From positions 140,883 to 152,541 of the forward strand of contig QKYT01000047.1 in the NCBI GenBank assembly GCA_003550305.1: a DNA stretch of 11,659 bases. The letters are read 5' to 3'. This document shows, in pieces, positions 1 to 7,113 of the stretch. Numbering within the stretch: the first letter of the stretch is position 1; every line of letters begins with the position of its first letter. The translations under genes and the position numbers were made by a program. This DNA is from Glomus cerebriforme. Its lineage: Eukaryota; Glomeromycota; Glomeromycetes; Glomerales; Glomeraceae. The notes under the pieces were generated by a model. The model did no database searches. It was given only the letters and a program-made list of their open reading frames with translations, and was not told where the DNA came from.

Positions 1-112
1 GAAGGGAGTGTATTTATTAGATAAAAAACCAATATNGGGCAACCGATTCCCTTGGTGATTCATTATAACTTTTCGAATCGTATGACTCTATATCGACGAT
101 GAATCATTCAAA
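1..112 (+). pseudogene. 18S rRNA 5'-region fragment (degenerate)
   Basis: The first ~112 bases follow the eukaryotic 18S rRNA stretch that lies roughly 170-280 nt into the molecule: GGGATGTATTTATTAGATAAA-type sequence, then CTTGGTGATTCATAATAAC, then CTTTTCGAATCGTATG, then CGACGATGAATCATTCAAA. Several substitutions, an N at position 36 and a lost base show it is not a clean copy. The match stops at about 112, where the expected 'TTTCTGCCC' is replaced by an AT microsatellite. The window edge cuts the left side, so more 18S may lie outside. It is the first block of a mosaic rRNA pseudogene that resumes near 430. Identification is from memory of conserved 18S sequence. Confidence 0.85.
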
Positions 113-429
113 TATATATATATTTTTTTTAAAAGAAAAACCATTCAAAAATCATAAGCTATGAAAAGAAATTTTTTTTTCATATATAATCAACCCTATA
201 CCATCAACCCCTACCTTTTTTCTTCTCCTTTACTTTGTAACTACCTTTTGATTTCCTCCCCCCCGTTCAATAATATGAGATCGTGAAAGGGGTGTCAAAA
301 AAATTATATCTCAATAATTATATATCTTAAAAGACAATGCCTTCATTTTATACGTCAAATNATTATATTTTAAATTATTATCACTCGAAGTTGGAGTAAT
401 NGAAGAAATGCTTCTAGTGATAATTCTTA
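113..429. other. AT-rich interruption between two 18S pieces
   Basis: About 320 bp that I cannot align to 18S, although some 500 nt of 18S would be expected here. It holds an (AT)n tract (113-122), T runs, a pyrimidine-rich stretch (about 190-265, with a C7 run near 258-264) and two Ns (361, 401). No coding frame of note. It could be an insertion, a replacement after deletion, or 18S decayed beyond recognition; the last 50 bases may include eroded variable-region 18S. Confidence 0.5.
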
Positions 430-652
430 GAATGAAGTGAAATTTGGGACTATTACTTTGAAAAAAATTAGAGTGTTTAAAGCAGGCATACGCTTGAATA
501 CATTAGCATGGAATAATGAAAATAGGACGTTCGATCCTATTTTGTTGGTTTCTAGGATTGACGTAATGATTAAATAGGGATAGTTGGGGGTCATCTGTAT
601 TCAATTATATCAGATGATATATTTTTTTTTATTGGACTAACTACTGTGAAAT

Positions 653-686
<34 letters not shown>

Positions 687-760
687 CAAGTTAGGGGGTT
701 AAAGATGATCAGATACCGTCGCAGTCTTAGCCATAAACTATGCTGACTAGGGATCGGATG
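430..760 (+). pseudogene. 18S rRNA central fragment (degenerate)
   Basis: From GGGACTATTACTTTG (446) through TTTAAAGCAGGCATACGC (477-494), ACATTAGCATGGAATAATGA, AGGACGTTCGATCCTATTTT, TAGGATTGACGTAATGATTA, TTTGCCAAGGATGTTTTCAT, AAGATGATCAGATACCGTCG and ACTAGGGATCGGATG (746-760), this tracks central 18S rRNA in the correct order. It carries indels and substitutions. The conserved segment normally reading GTGAAATTCTTGGAT is destroyed and replaced by an AT/T8 stretch near 610-632. Changes such as TGCGAA to TGTGAA and TGCCGA to TGCTGA are C-to-T at CpG. A functional copy would not tolerate these changes, so I call it a pseudogene. It ends abruptly at about 760, where 28S sequence begins in the same orientation. 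Confidence 0.92.
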
Positions 761-1300
761 TAATTGGATATGGGTTAGTCGAATCTAAGAGATAGGAAAA
801 TTCCGTTTAAAAAAGGTGGCATTTATTTCAACACCTATTAAAAGGGAAGTAGGTTACTATTCCTACATCAGGATGCGGATATTATTAATACGGTAACGTA
901 ATGAACTTGGCAGAGCCAGTGTCTCAGTGAAGACCCTGGGGAAAATTATTAACAAAAAAAAAAAAAAAAAAATCCATGGAATTTCGGATTAACTGGAGAT
1001 ATGGTGTTTTAAATTGTAAACACACATGTCGGGTCTCCGATGCGTTTTCAATGATCCTTGAAAACCCCAAGGGAAAGATTTATTTTCAATGCCTGGTCGT
1101 ACCATAATCGCAGCAGCAGAATCAGCTTCAGCTGATGATATAACAATGTGGATAAGGGAAGTCGACAAAATAGATCCGTAACTTTGGGAAAAGGATTGAC
1201 TCTAAGGATTTTGAGCTTAATGAATGAAATTTTGCAAACTAAGTTTCGGTTGATAAAACTGATCCGTCCGGTGGGCATTTAACTTTGTGCCTAAACAATT
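761..1300 (+). pseudogene. 28S rRNA middle fragment (degenerate)
   Basis: Directly joined to the 18S piece is sequence of the middle of large-subunit rRNA (about 25S nt 1500-2050 in yeast numbering). It runs GGATATGGGTTAGTCGA, CTAAGAGATAGG, CTCCGTTT-like, AAAGGGAAGTAGGTTA, TATTCCTACA, ACGGTAACGTAATGAAC, AGTGTCTCAGTGAAGACCC, ATGCGTTTTCAATGATCC, TATTTTCAATGCCTGGTCGT, GATAAGGGAAGTCG, CAAAATAGATCCGTAAC and AAAAGGATTG. The universally conserved GGTCTCCAAGGTGAACAGCC block is missing (about 1116-1136), and an 18-19 nt A run sits near 953-971. The right limit lies in a variable expansion segment and is approximate (1255-1300). An open frame antisense to this block is a shadow, not a gene. Pseudogene status is clear from the loss of invariant bases. 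Confidence 0.92.
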
Positions 1301-2030
1301 TTAAATATAATGATAATATTTTTTAATACTCTCTAATTATATGATCATGTTATGGTGGACTTTTTTACTTTTCATGGCATCGTAATTTTTATAGCTTTTT
1401 TTAAAAAAAAATTTTTAAATTTTTTCTGTGATGGAGTATTTTTTTTTTCAACACATAATTTATTGATTTGTAAATTAGTTATTTTGATGTTTAAAAGATT
1501 TTGTTTAAAATTTTAAACGGGTCATAAAAAAAAATATTTTTGTAATTTATATAATCTGATAATATAACAATGTGATCAATAAAATCAGGTTTGAAAATAA
1601 TTATTTATATTGTTTATTATTATAAATGTTTTATCCTAAATGGTGAACNTTGCCAAATTTTAAATTTAAGAAACTATTCTATGGTCGGTTAATGTAATCG
1701 TAGAACTTTTTTTTTTTATTTTGATCACGAGTTGAGCGTTGAATAATTACAATATCAGTACTGGGTAAGCCGCATAAATTTAATGGTTCCCTCGCTAGAA
1801 AAAATATTTAGGTAGACGAAAAATTTTTTTTTTTTGTTCAAGTTTTTATTAATCAAAAAAATTTTTTAAACCTTGCTCAGAAGCGAACCACGTATTAAAT
1901 GAAAAGAACACTAATATTGAATTTTCAATCATTCTAGATATTTTTGATTATGCAATGACAAATTAGGTTATATATTTTGAACCAGAAAAGGATGATAAAT
2001 GAAATTAACAAATCAGCATCGCAAAATTTT
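1301..2030. other. AT-rich intergenic stretch
   Basis: About 730 bp of very AT-rich sequence with many A and T runs and one N (1648). No open frame of useful length, no recognisable RNA and no clear terminal repeats. A slightly less AT-rich patch at about 1715-1800 is unexplained. Confidence 0.6.
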
Positions 2031-2034
2031 AAGC

Positions 2035-2180
2035 GCGTCATTTTTTTTAAAAAAAAGAGGGGATCCACGTTTTCAAGAGTTTTCTAAAAAGAAAAAAATT
2101 GAAAAAGGGTTTATCCAAATTTTGATCCAATCAAATTCAGAAAATGTTTGTTTTAAATGACGCACGCTCATATATAAATA
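2035..2180 (+). promoter_or_regulatory. Putative RNA polymerase II promoter of the small secreted-peptide gene
   Basis: A TATA box (TATATAAATA, 2171-2180) lies 62 bp before the ATG at 2233, a CCAAT box (2127-2131) lies 44 bp further up, and an inverted pair of GCGTCA (2035-2040) and TGACGC (2158-2163) brackets them. TGACG is the core half-site bound by CREB/ATF-type bZIP factors. The leader from about 2190 to 2232 is A- and C-rich without ATG. The layout is that of a strong fungal core promoter; activity is inferred only. Confidence 0.5.
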
Positions 2181-2232
2181 CACAGGAAAACTTCTTCAAA
2201 AACATTAAAAAAAACAAAAATCTTTCTTCGAC

Positions 2233-2587
2233 ATGAAATCGTTCATCTCCTTTACCATGATCATTGCGATCATCTTCGGTCTAGCCTTTATTACCGTTCA
2301 CTAAAGGTAAAATTTGAATAATTGTGACAAAAATATTAATAAACATCTACTTTAATAATTTTACACAGTATGTATTGATTAATATATATGTAGGAAATAT
2401 TATTAGCTGGTTAACATACTAAGGTTGCAGTCACCAGGAAAATGAATGAGGAAACTGGTATTGGAACGGCGACGGAATCGATCAAAAAGCAGAAACTGCT
2501 CACAAAGATTATTTCCTGATGATATACAAATTTGACTTGTTTTCAGATTTAATGGCTCTCTTGAAGATGATAAATGGTGCGGCTTGA
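2233..2587 (+). pseudogene. Small secreted-peptide gene, two exons, broken by two stops
   Basis: Exon 1 (2233-2306) starts MKSFISFTMIIAIIFGLAF and ends ITVH, a lysine followed by a hydrophobic core that looks like a secretion signal. Its codons are GC-ending (ATC, TTC, TCC, ACC), unlike the surroundings, which suggests former high expression. TAA at 2302-2304 stops it just before a splice donor (GGTAAAA, GT at 2307). Joining to the AG at 2429-2430 keeps the same frame: a few residues (HQENE), a TGA at 2447-2449, then GNWYWNGDGIDQKAETAHKD and about 26 more residues, ending ...NGAA with TGA at 2585-2587. Both internal stops are one C-to-T step from CAA and CGA. About 75 residues would be encoded. 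The DQKAETA stretch recalls the KR-(E/A)A spacers of Kex2-processed fungal peptides, a weak resemblance. I do not recognise the family. A 23-residue signal-only peptide is a less likely reading. Confidence 0.55.
2307..2430 (+). other. Probable intron of the secreted-peptide gene (124 nt)
   Basis: GTAAAATTTG donor after CTAAAG, TTGCAG acceptor, and a TTAAC branch-like motif (2411-2415) 15 nt before the AG. AT content jumps relative to the exons on both sides. Removing it brings the two coding pieces into one frame. Confidence 0.55.
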
Positions 2588-3416
2588 GGATACTGTAAAT
2601 GTTCACTTCCATGATCGTCTTGATCATTGAATCGAAAATACTACTATGAGATGCAGTGACTGCGCTATAACTAATGATCCGCGTCACGTTTCTTTATATT
2701 ATATGTATTCTTGTAATTTATATTTTTTTTCATTGTTTTAAAATTCGCTTTTTGTACATCTTATCTGTTATTGCTTACTTTTTAATTAATTGTATATCAT
2801 CTAACTATATATTTGTCAAAATAAACCAATAAGTTTGTATATAAAATGTTTAATTATAAATTTTGAATGATACGGTTTTATTATGTAATTGAGTATGTTA
2901 CAACAACTAGTACAAATAAAACAATTACTTTCTTCCTATCATCATTGTTTCCATTCACTAATAGAAATAATAATAGTGAACTTATCATAAACTGATTACT
3001 CAAATCATAAAACTTATATGTAGTGATTTAACCACAGTCACTATTAACCAGTAGTTCGCAGCAAAGATTTAGTTTTCCTTATCGTTTCTTCGGGTAAAAA
3101 AAAAAAAATGTTAAAATTCTAAACTACATAAAATTATTTATTAAAAACTTTTTGTATGTTTTATGCATTTAACTTTTACAAAAAAAGTTAATTAGAATCT
3201 ATATAACAATTTGTTAATTGGTAATGAGGTTGATTTTATATTAAAACTATGAATTTTATAATATTAGAATAATTAAATGATTTATTTTAAATTTTTTAAA
3301 TTATAAGGCCTATGAAATAACATTTATATTTATTTCTCTTATTTAACTTTGATTGAGTTGTTTTAAATTAAACCTTATAAAACTAAACAAGGACTACTTG
3401 AATGAAAATACTGCAT
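2588..3416. other. AT-rich intergenic stretch
   Basis: No coding or RNA signal found. The first 100 bases (2588-2690) are less AT-rich and may be 3' sequence of the secreted-peptide pseudogene; the antisense open frame across 2403-2687 is a shadow. The rest is A/T runs and small imperfect hairpins (for example TAGTGA 3021-3026 with TCACTA 3038-3043). Confidence 0.55.
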
Positions 3417-4510
3417 TCACATCGCATCCCACCTAGAATTTTTTCTACTAGAAAATTTACTGGAATGGTGTGGATAGTATTGGGATTGTCTACTTTCAAG
3501 AGTTTCAATGAGTGATTTCCGATAGTCACGATTTTTTGAATAAACGGTTCCTAAATTACTTCCTTTAGCTATACGAGGTTTTGATTTATTAATTGGTTTA
3601 CTATTAGGATCTGAAAGGCTTAAAAAGGTTTTTAATAAATCTTTATATAATTCTTTTGGCAAAATTTGGTCATAAGGTAATAATCTATCCAAAAATTCTT
3701 TAGAAGTTAAATTATAGAATCTAACAAATGGAATATATTGTCGTAAGGTATTTTTTAAAGTATTGAAATTATCATCTGAATAGTTTTCGACATCAGAAGG
3801 AAGTTCTGGATTTTGAGTGGTTCCCCATTTAATTACGTGTTCCCAAACTTGAATTTCATCCATTTGTAGATTATCATTTTGAACAATTGAAACCAAAAGT
3901 TTTTCTGGAATTGAGGAAAAATTTTGTGATTTGAATATCTTATCTGACTCTTTGGATATTAAATAGTACAATATTTTTGAAGTTCTGAGAAAGCATCATT
4001 TTCAAAACTTGTTTGATGAATGAAATCAAAATTTTGTTCAATCCAGTCCATTTTGTTTTCAATCAAAAAGGATTGCAAATATGTGATTAATTCCTGAAGA
4101 TAAAGTTCACTAGTGGCAAATAATACTTTAATTACATCAAAAGTATCCAACTCCTCTAAAAAAAAGTCTTCTGCCATAAATATATCTAAAATTAATAAAA
4201 TGTTTGTTTTAAAATATTTTAACGCATAAAGAAAAAAAGATTTTAATTATATCTTTAAGATTATTTGAAAAATTTCAGGTGAAATATTTGGTAATTTAAT
4301 ATGTATCAAAGTACCATCATTTTTCTTTTTATTAGCTGATAAAATTCTTCACAAATAAGGAGAGTGATAATTTAAGATAACCATATGAGCACAAAATATT
4401 TTTACATAAGGGTCATTACCAACTTCAATTGTAATATCGTAATATTCTTCATCATCTAAAATTTCAAGTAAATTTTGTGATAATTTTGGTAAAAGTTTAT
4501 TATCATCCAT
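3417..4510 (-). pseudogene. BTB-BACK domain protein pseudogene (TLDc family, truncated)
   Basis: Starts at the ATG at 4510-4508. The BTB half runs from MDDNKLLPKLSQNLLEILDD through YYDITIEVGNDPYVKIFCAH to KLPNISPEIFQIIL. Exon 2 from 4185 carries YIYG, then the rest of BTB (DVIKVLFATSELYLQELI) and a BACK domain (KLLVSIVQNDNLQMDEIQVW, PFVRFYNLTSKEFL, LPKELYKDLLKTFLSLSDP) ending in the KPINKSKPRI linker that normally precedes TLDc. BTB-BACK proteins usually act as adaptors for Cullin-3 ubiquitin ligases. Lesions: TGA at 4351-4349 (codon 54, arginine in the family); splice donor GT reads AT (near 4254); one extra base in the T8 run near 4165, just after YIYG; one base lost near 3965 (CTI/YYLISK); TLDc absent, the frame ending in unrelated residues at 3417. 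Reading one base over near 3540 gives KIVTI, a hint of the TLDc approach. Inverted paralogue of the gene at 11280. Confidence 0.88.
4186..4254 (-). other. Relic of the conserved BTB intron, donor mutated
   Basis: Sits where the 11280 gene has its intron. The acceptor TTTTAG is intact (4188-4186) and is followed by ATATATTTATGG as in the paralogue. The donor side reads TTAAAG/ATATAA instead of AG/GTAAGA, so canonical splicing is lost. Confidence 0.6.
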
Positions 4511-4586
4511 TTTTTAACGATTTTAACGTTAATGAAAGAAATGAAAAAAAATAAAAGAATTTAATCCAAATTTGTAAATATTCAAA

Positions 4587-4601
4587 CCTTATAATTGTTT
4601 T
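4587..4601. repeat. Left target-site duplication of the dimeric retroelement
   Basis: CCTTATAATTGTTTT, identical over 15 bases to 8580-8594. It lies just outside the A-rich tail of copy A, where a LINE target-site duplication should be. Confidence 0.72.
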
Positions 4602-5031
4602 TATTTTTTATTTTATTTATTTTTATTTTTGAAATAGTACAGCAAAGTGGTAGAAAGGATGTAAACTTTTACAAAAGAAAAGAAGACTACTCTAACACTA
4701 TGTCTAGTTCTAATAAAAATTAGCGCCTGACTGCTGCCTGTCAATGAGACTGAAGTAGCATTAGCTACTGAAATAAAAGCGAGGGCAAATAGAAAAATAA
4801 AATAAAAAGAAAAACAAAACAGAAAGAAAAAAAACCTAAAAACCAGTGTGAACCCTATATTAGACCATTCTGACGCTTCTAGCAAGACTTACCACTTGAC
4901 TGCTAAATCACTTGGAGCTCTACCAATAGAACGTTTAATCACGCCTGATCAAAGAGGACATCTTATGCAGTTAGTAGGTGTAAAAAGATGGAGTAAGGAA
5001 CGGACAGGTAAAACCAGATCCGGGCTGGCGA
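4602..5031 (-). other. 3' untranslated region and A-rich tail of copy A
   Basis: Follows the ORF1 stop region. Contains a pyrimidine-rich tract on the element strand (+ strand A/G-rich, 4786-4836) and ends in an A-rich tail of AAATA-like units (4630 to 4602) next to the 15-bp repeat. Open frames across it on both strands (4613-4885 minus, 4848-5141 plus) have no domain signal; the minus one is phenylalanine-rich because of the pyrimidine tract. Confidence 0.5.
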
Positions 5032-5043
5032 TTATATCAGCCC
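5022..5043 (-). other. Conserved hairpin at ORF1 stop, copy A
   Basis: Element RNA reads GGGCTG, a 10-nt loop (ATATAATCGC) and CAGCCC: a 6-bp stem. The loop carries the expected ORF1 stop codon TAA (5034-5032). Copy B has the same loop and a stem changed at two pairs with pairing kept (7092-7113). Confidence 0.5.
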
Positions 5044-6573
5044 TAATGATTCCAAAGCTCCTCAGAGATGCCCTTCATTATTTTGTTGAATTTTTTAACA
5101 TCATAGCTTGCATGGTTCTGCAGCTTCCAAGAAGGAACTGACTTGTAAAAGCTAGTTAAGTTACTAACTTGTCTGGATAGGGAATTAAGGTCTGCCTCAA
5201 ATTTTCAGTAGGACCTGTCATTTGAAGTGTATTTATCATTTTTCTTTTCAGACTTGGAGGTGTTAAAGGATGAATGGGTAACATTCTTGTTATTTCTTGA
5301 AGGGGGGCCTTTAGAAGAGGGGTATTTGGGATAGACATCTTCTTCCCAATTTTATCAATCTTCTATTTGATGATGAGTTCATGGATCTTAATAAACTTAG
5401 CTTAGCAGGTGGCATTTAGTTTCTGTTTTCCTTTGGGATCTTTCACCAGTTTGATTGCAACAAGATGGTGATACCTCATGAATTCCGTATCCTGAAATAT
5501 GAGATGTTCTTCAAAGCCTTCACCAAAGTCAGTTAGTACAGCTTGGAAGACCATTCTTTGTCTGTGTTATTCTAAAGACCAGTCTGCCAGAAACTATTTG
5601 ACCAGGGTGTTGCCTAATAGAATTTGCTATTGACCTTCCTCAAATATGTTGAGTACTGAAGTTCGCAGTACTATTGTGCCTGTACACAGGTGTATTTGCC
5701 TTGTTTTGATAGGGTGGCTTTCACAAGAGAACCTAGGTGTTTGTTTATTTCCTCTATTATCTTCTTAGCATCCCATTTACTCAGAATGCCATATAACATT
5801 ATATCACGCATATTTGGTTGTAATTTAGGCAGTATCGTGAATCCTGTGATGATATGAGGTTAGCGTTCCTTCTTAACCTTTTTAGAAGATTTTGGAGGGT
5901 GCAGATTTATTTGCTTTCTTGTTGGGTTTTGAATTTTTCTTTGAAAATTTTTTGGGGTGGTGAAATGACGGGTTTGGAAAAGTCTTTTCTATTTCCATAT
6001 GATCATTATCCTGAAGCGGTATCTCTTATGATGATGATTTGTGTAGATTTTCCTGTATTATGATTAGTGTATTCAACATATTGCTATTAGTATTTTCTGT
6101 TGATGTCAATTCACTGGAAGTTGCCAAAATTGGCTATTCTAAATCTTGTGCTTTTTTCTTTGAAGATGATATTGTTAGCTGTAGTCCAATTATCTGAGGC
6201 TGTGTGGAACCTGCCACAGCAAGTTTCACTTTGAATTTGTTAATAGTAATTTTATACCTAGTTATTTCCTCTAGTGTCTCATCTAAACTTCTTATATTAG
6301 CGTCCAAAATATCTTTGTAAAATTTACTTATTATTCTCTGATAAGGAATATTGGAGTGGGTGTTATGTGTATGTAGTTGGAAATTCCTTTAACAAACTGG
6401 CCAATATTATTTACAGTGCCATTTTTATTCTTCATGTCTTTCCAAAGGTATAAAGTTTCTATAGCTTTAGTAAACTCAGCAAGTGGTTTATCACCTATGT
6501 ATTTGCACTCTAAAGGTCAAATATATTTGTTAAAAAGTTTATCTGAATAGGTGGATACTGCTGTTACTCCCAT
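5032..6573 (-). pseudogene. Retroelement ORF1 (gag-like) pseudogene, copy A
   Basis: Starts at ATG 6573-6571 (MGVTAVSTYSDKLFNKYI) and would end with LGLI at TAA 5034-5032, about 514 codons. In order: an N-terminal domain (LYLWKDMKNKNGTVNNIG); a helical, probably coiled segment (DANIRSLDETLEEI); a Ser/Thr-rich stretch; a basic linker (HHPKKFSKKNSKPNKKANKS); a globular domain (RDIMLYGILSKWDAKKI ... SLVKATLSKQGKY ... QILLGNTL ... VFQAVLTDFGEGFEEHLIFQ); a helical tail (VSNLTSFYKSVPS). A basic linker plus a compact domain suits a nucleic-acid-binding LINE ORF1, but the family call is inferred. Stops include TGA after NKYI, TAG 5629-5627 and 5596-5594 (both TGG in copy B), TAA 5569-5567 (CAA in copy B) and TAG 6136-6134, which copy B shares. 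Several frameshifts are also present. Confidence 0.6.
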
Positions 6574-6658
6574 TTTAAACAAATTATTAAGTAATAAAAA
6601 TTTTGTAAAATTTTACTGCATATTTCTAATAAAATGAAAAAAGTGAGAAAGAGTTTTT
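6573..6658 (-). other. 5' leader of copy A, abutting the tail of copy B
   Basis: Aligns with 8491-8579 of copy B (shared CTCTTTCTCA, TTTCATTTTATTAGAAATAT and GCAGTAAA on the minus strand). Similarity ends at about 6658, where the T-rich tail of copy B (CATTTTTTATTTTTAAAT, 6659-6676) begins. No copy of the 15-bp flanking repeat lies at this internal junction. Confidence 0.55.
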
Positions 6659-7101
6659 CTACATTTTTTATTTTTAAATCATGTAGTTTATTGATAAGGA
6701 TGAAAAAAGAAGTCATATGATATAACACATAACTTGCATACATCTCAATATAAAATACCTAGCATACCTGGCTAACTATTAAAAAAAATGAAAATGATAA
6801 CCTTTAGGTCAAATATACTGGAAAATAAAAAAAAAATAAAGAAAAGGGGAAATAAACTAAATTAAAGAAACAAAAATAAAGAAATCCTAATTTAGGGATT
6901 ATATATCTAACAACTTAAGATCATTCTAATGATTCTGATACTTATAGGAGAGAAACTCTCAAGCAAGCCATATAATATGCCCAATGCAAGTACCAAAGGA
7001 ACATTTATCATATCCAATTTAAAAGTTAGTAGGAGGAACCATAGAGAAGGGTTAAGATAAGAAGAGAAAATGGATAGGAAAATCCAGATCTGGACTAACG
7101 A
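6659..7101 (-). other. 3' untranslated region and tail of copy B
   Basis: Same layout as the 3' region of copy A: pyrimidine-rich on the element strand (+ strand A-rich, 6816-6880), then a short A-rich tail. Recognisable shared words include TTAGTAGG (4972 and 7028) and CCAGATC (5014 and 7084), but overall it is far more diverged than the coding part. No gene seen. Confidence 0.45.
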
Positions 7102-7113
7102 TTATATTAGTCC
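7092..7113 (-). other. Conserved hairpin at ORF1 stop, copy B
   Basis: Element RNA reads GGACTA, loop ATATAATCGT, TAGTCC. Compared with copy A, pairs 3 and 6 changed from G-C to A-T on both sides. The left-arm changes are third-position and silent (Gly-Leu kept); the stop TAA (7104-7102) is in the loop. Confidence 0.5.

Noticed and set aside
1048..1278. 76-residue minus-strand open frame
   Set aside because: It lies antisense to the 28S rRNA relic; openness follows from rRNA sequence, not coding.
2403..2687. 94-residue minus-strand open frame
   Set aside because: Antisense to exon 2 of the secreted-peptide pseudogene, which has a promoter, splice sites and an in-frame signal peptide on the + strand.
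3021..3043. Small hairpin TAGTGA/TCACTA as a terminator or MITE
   Set aside because: A 6-bp stem is expected by chance in sequence of this composition, with no flanking duplication.
4613..4885. Minus-strand protein that looks like a membrane protein (Phe/Leu-rich)
   Set aside because: The hydrophobic run comes from a pyrimidine tract in the 3' region of copy A; copy B has no equivalent open frame.
4848..5141. 97-residue + strand open frame
   Set aside because: Opposite strand to the 3' end of ORF1 copy A; not kept in copy B and no domain.
5854..6063. 69-residue + strand open frame
   Set aside because: Shadow of the basic linker of ORF1 on the minus strand.
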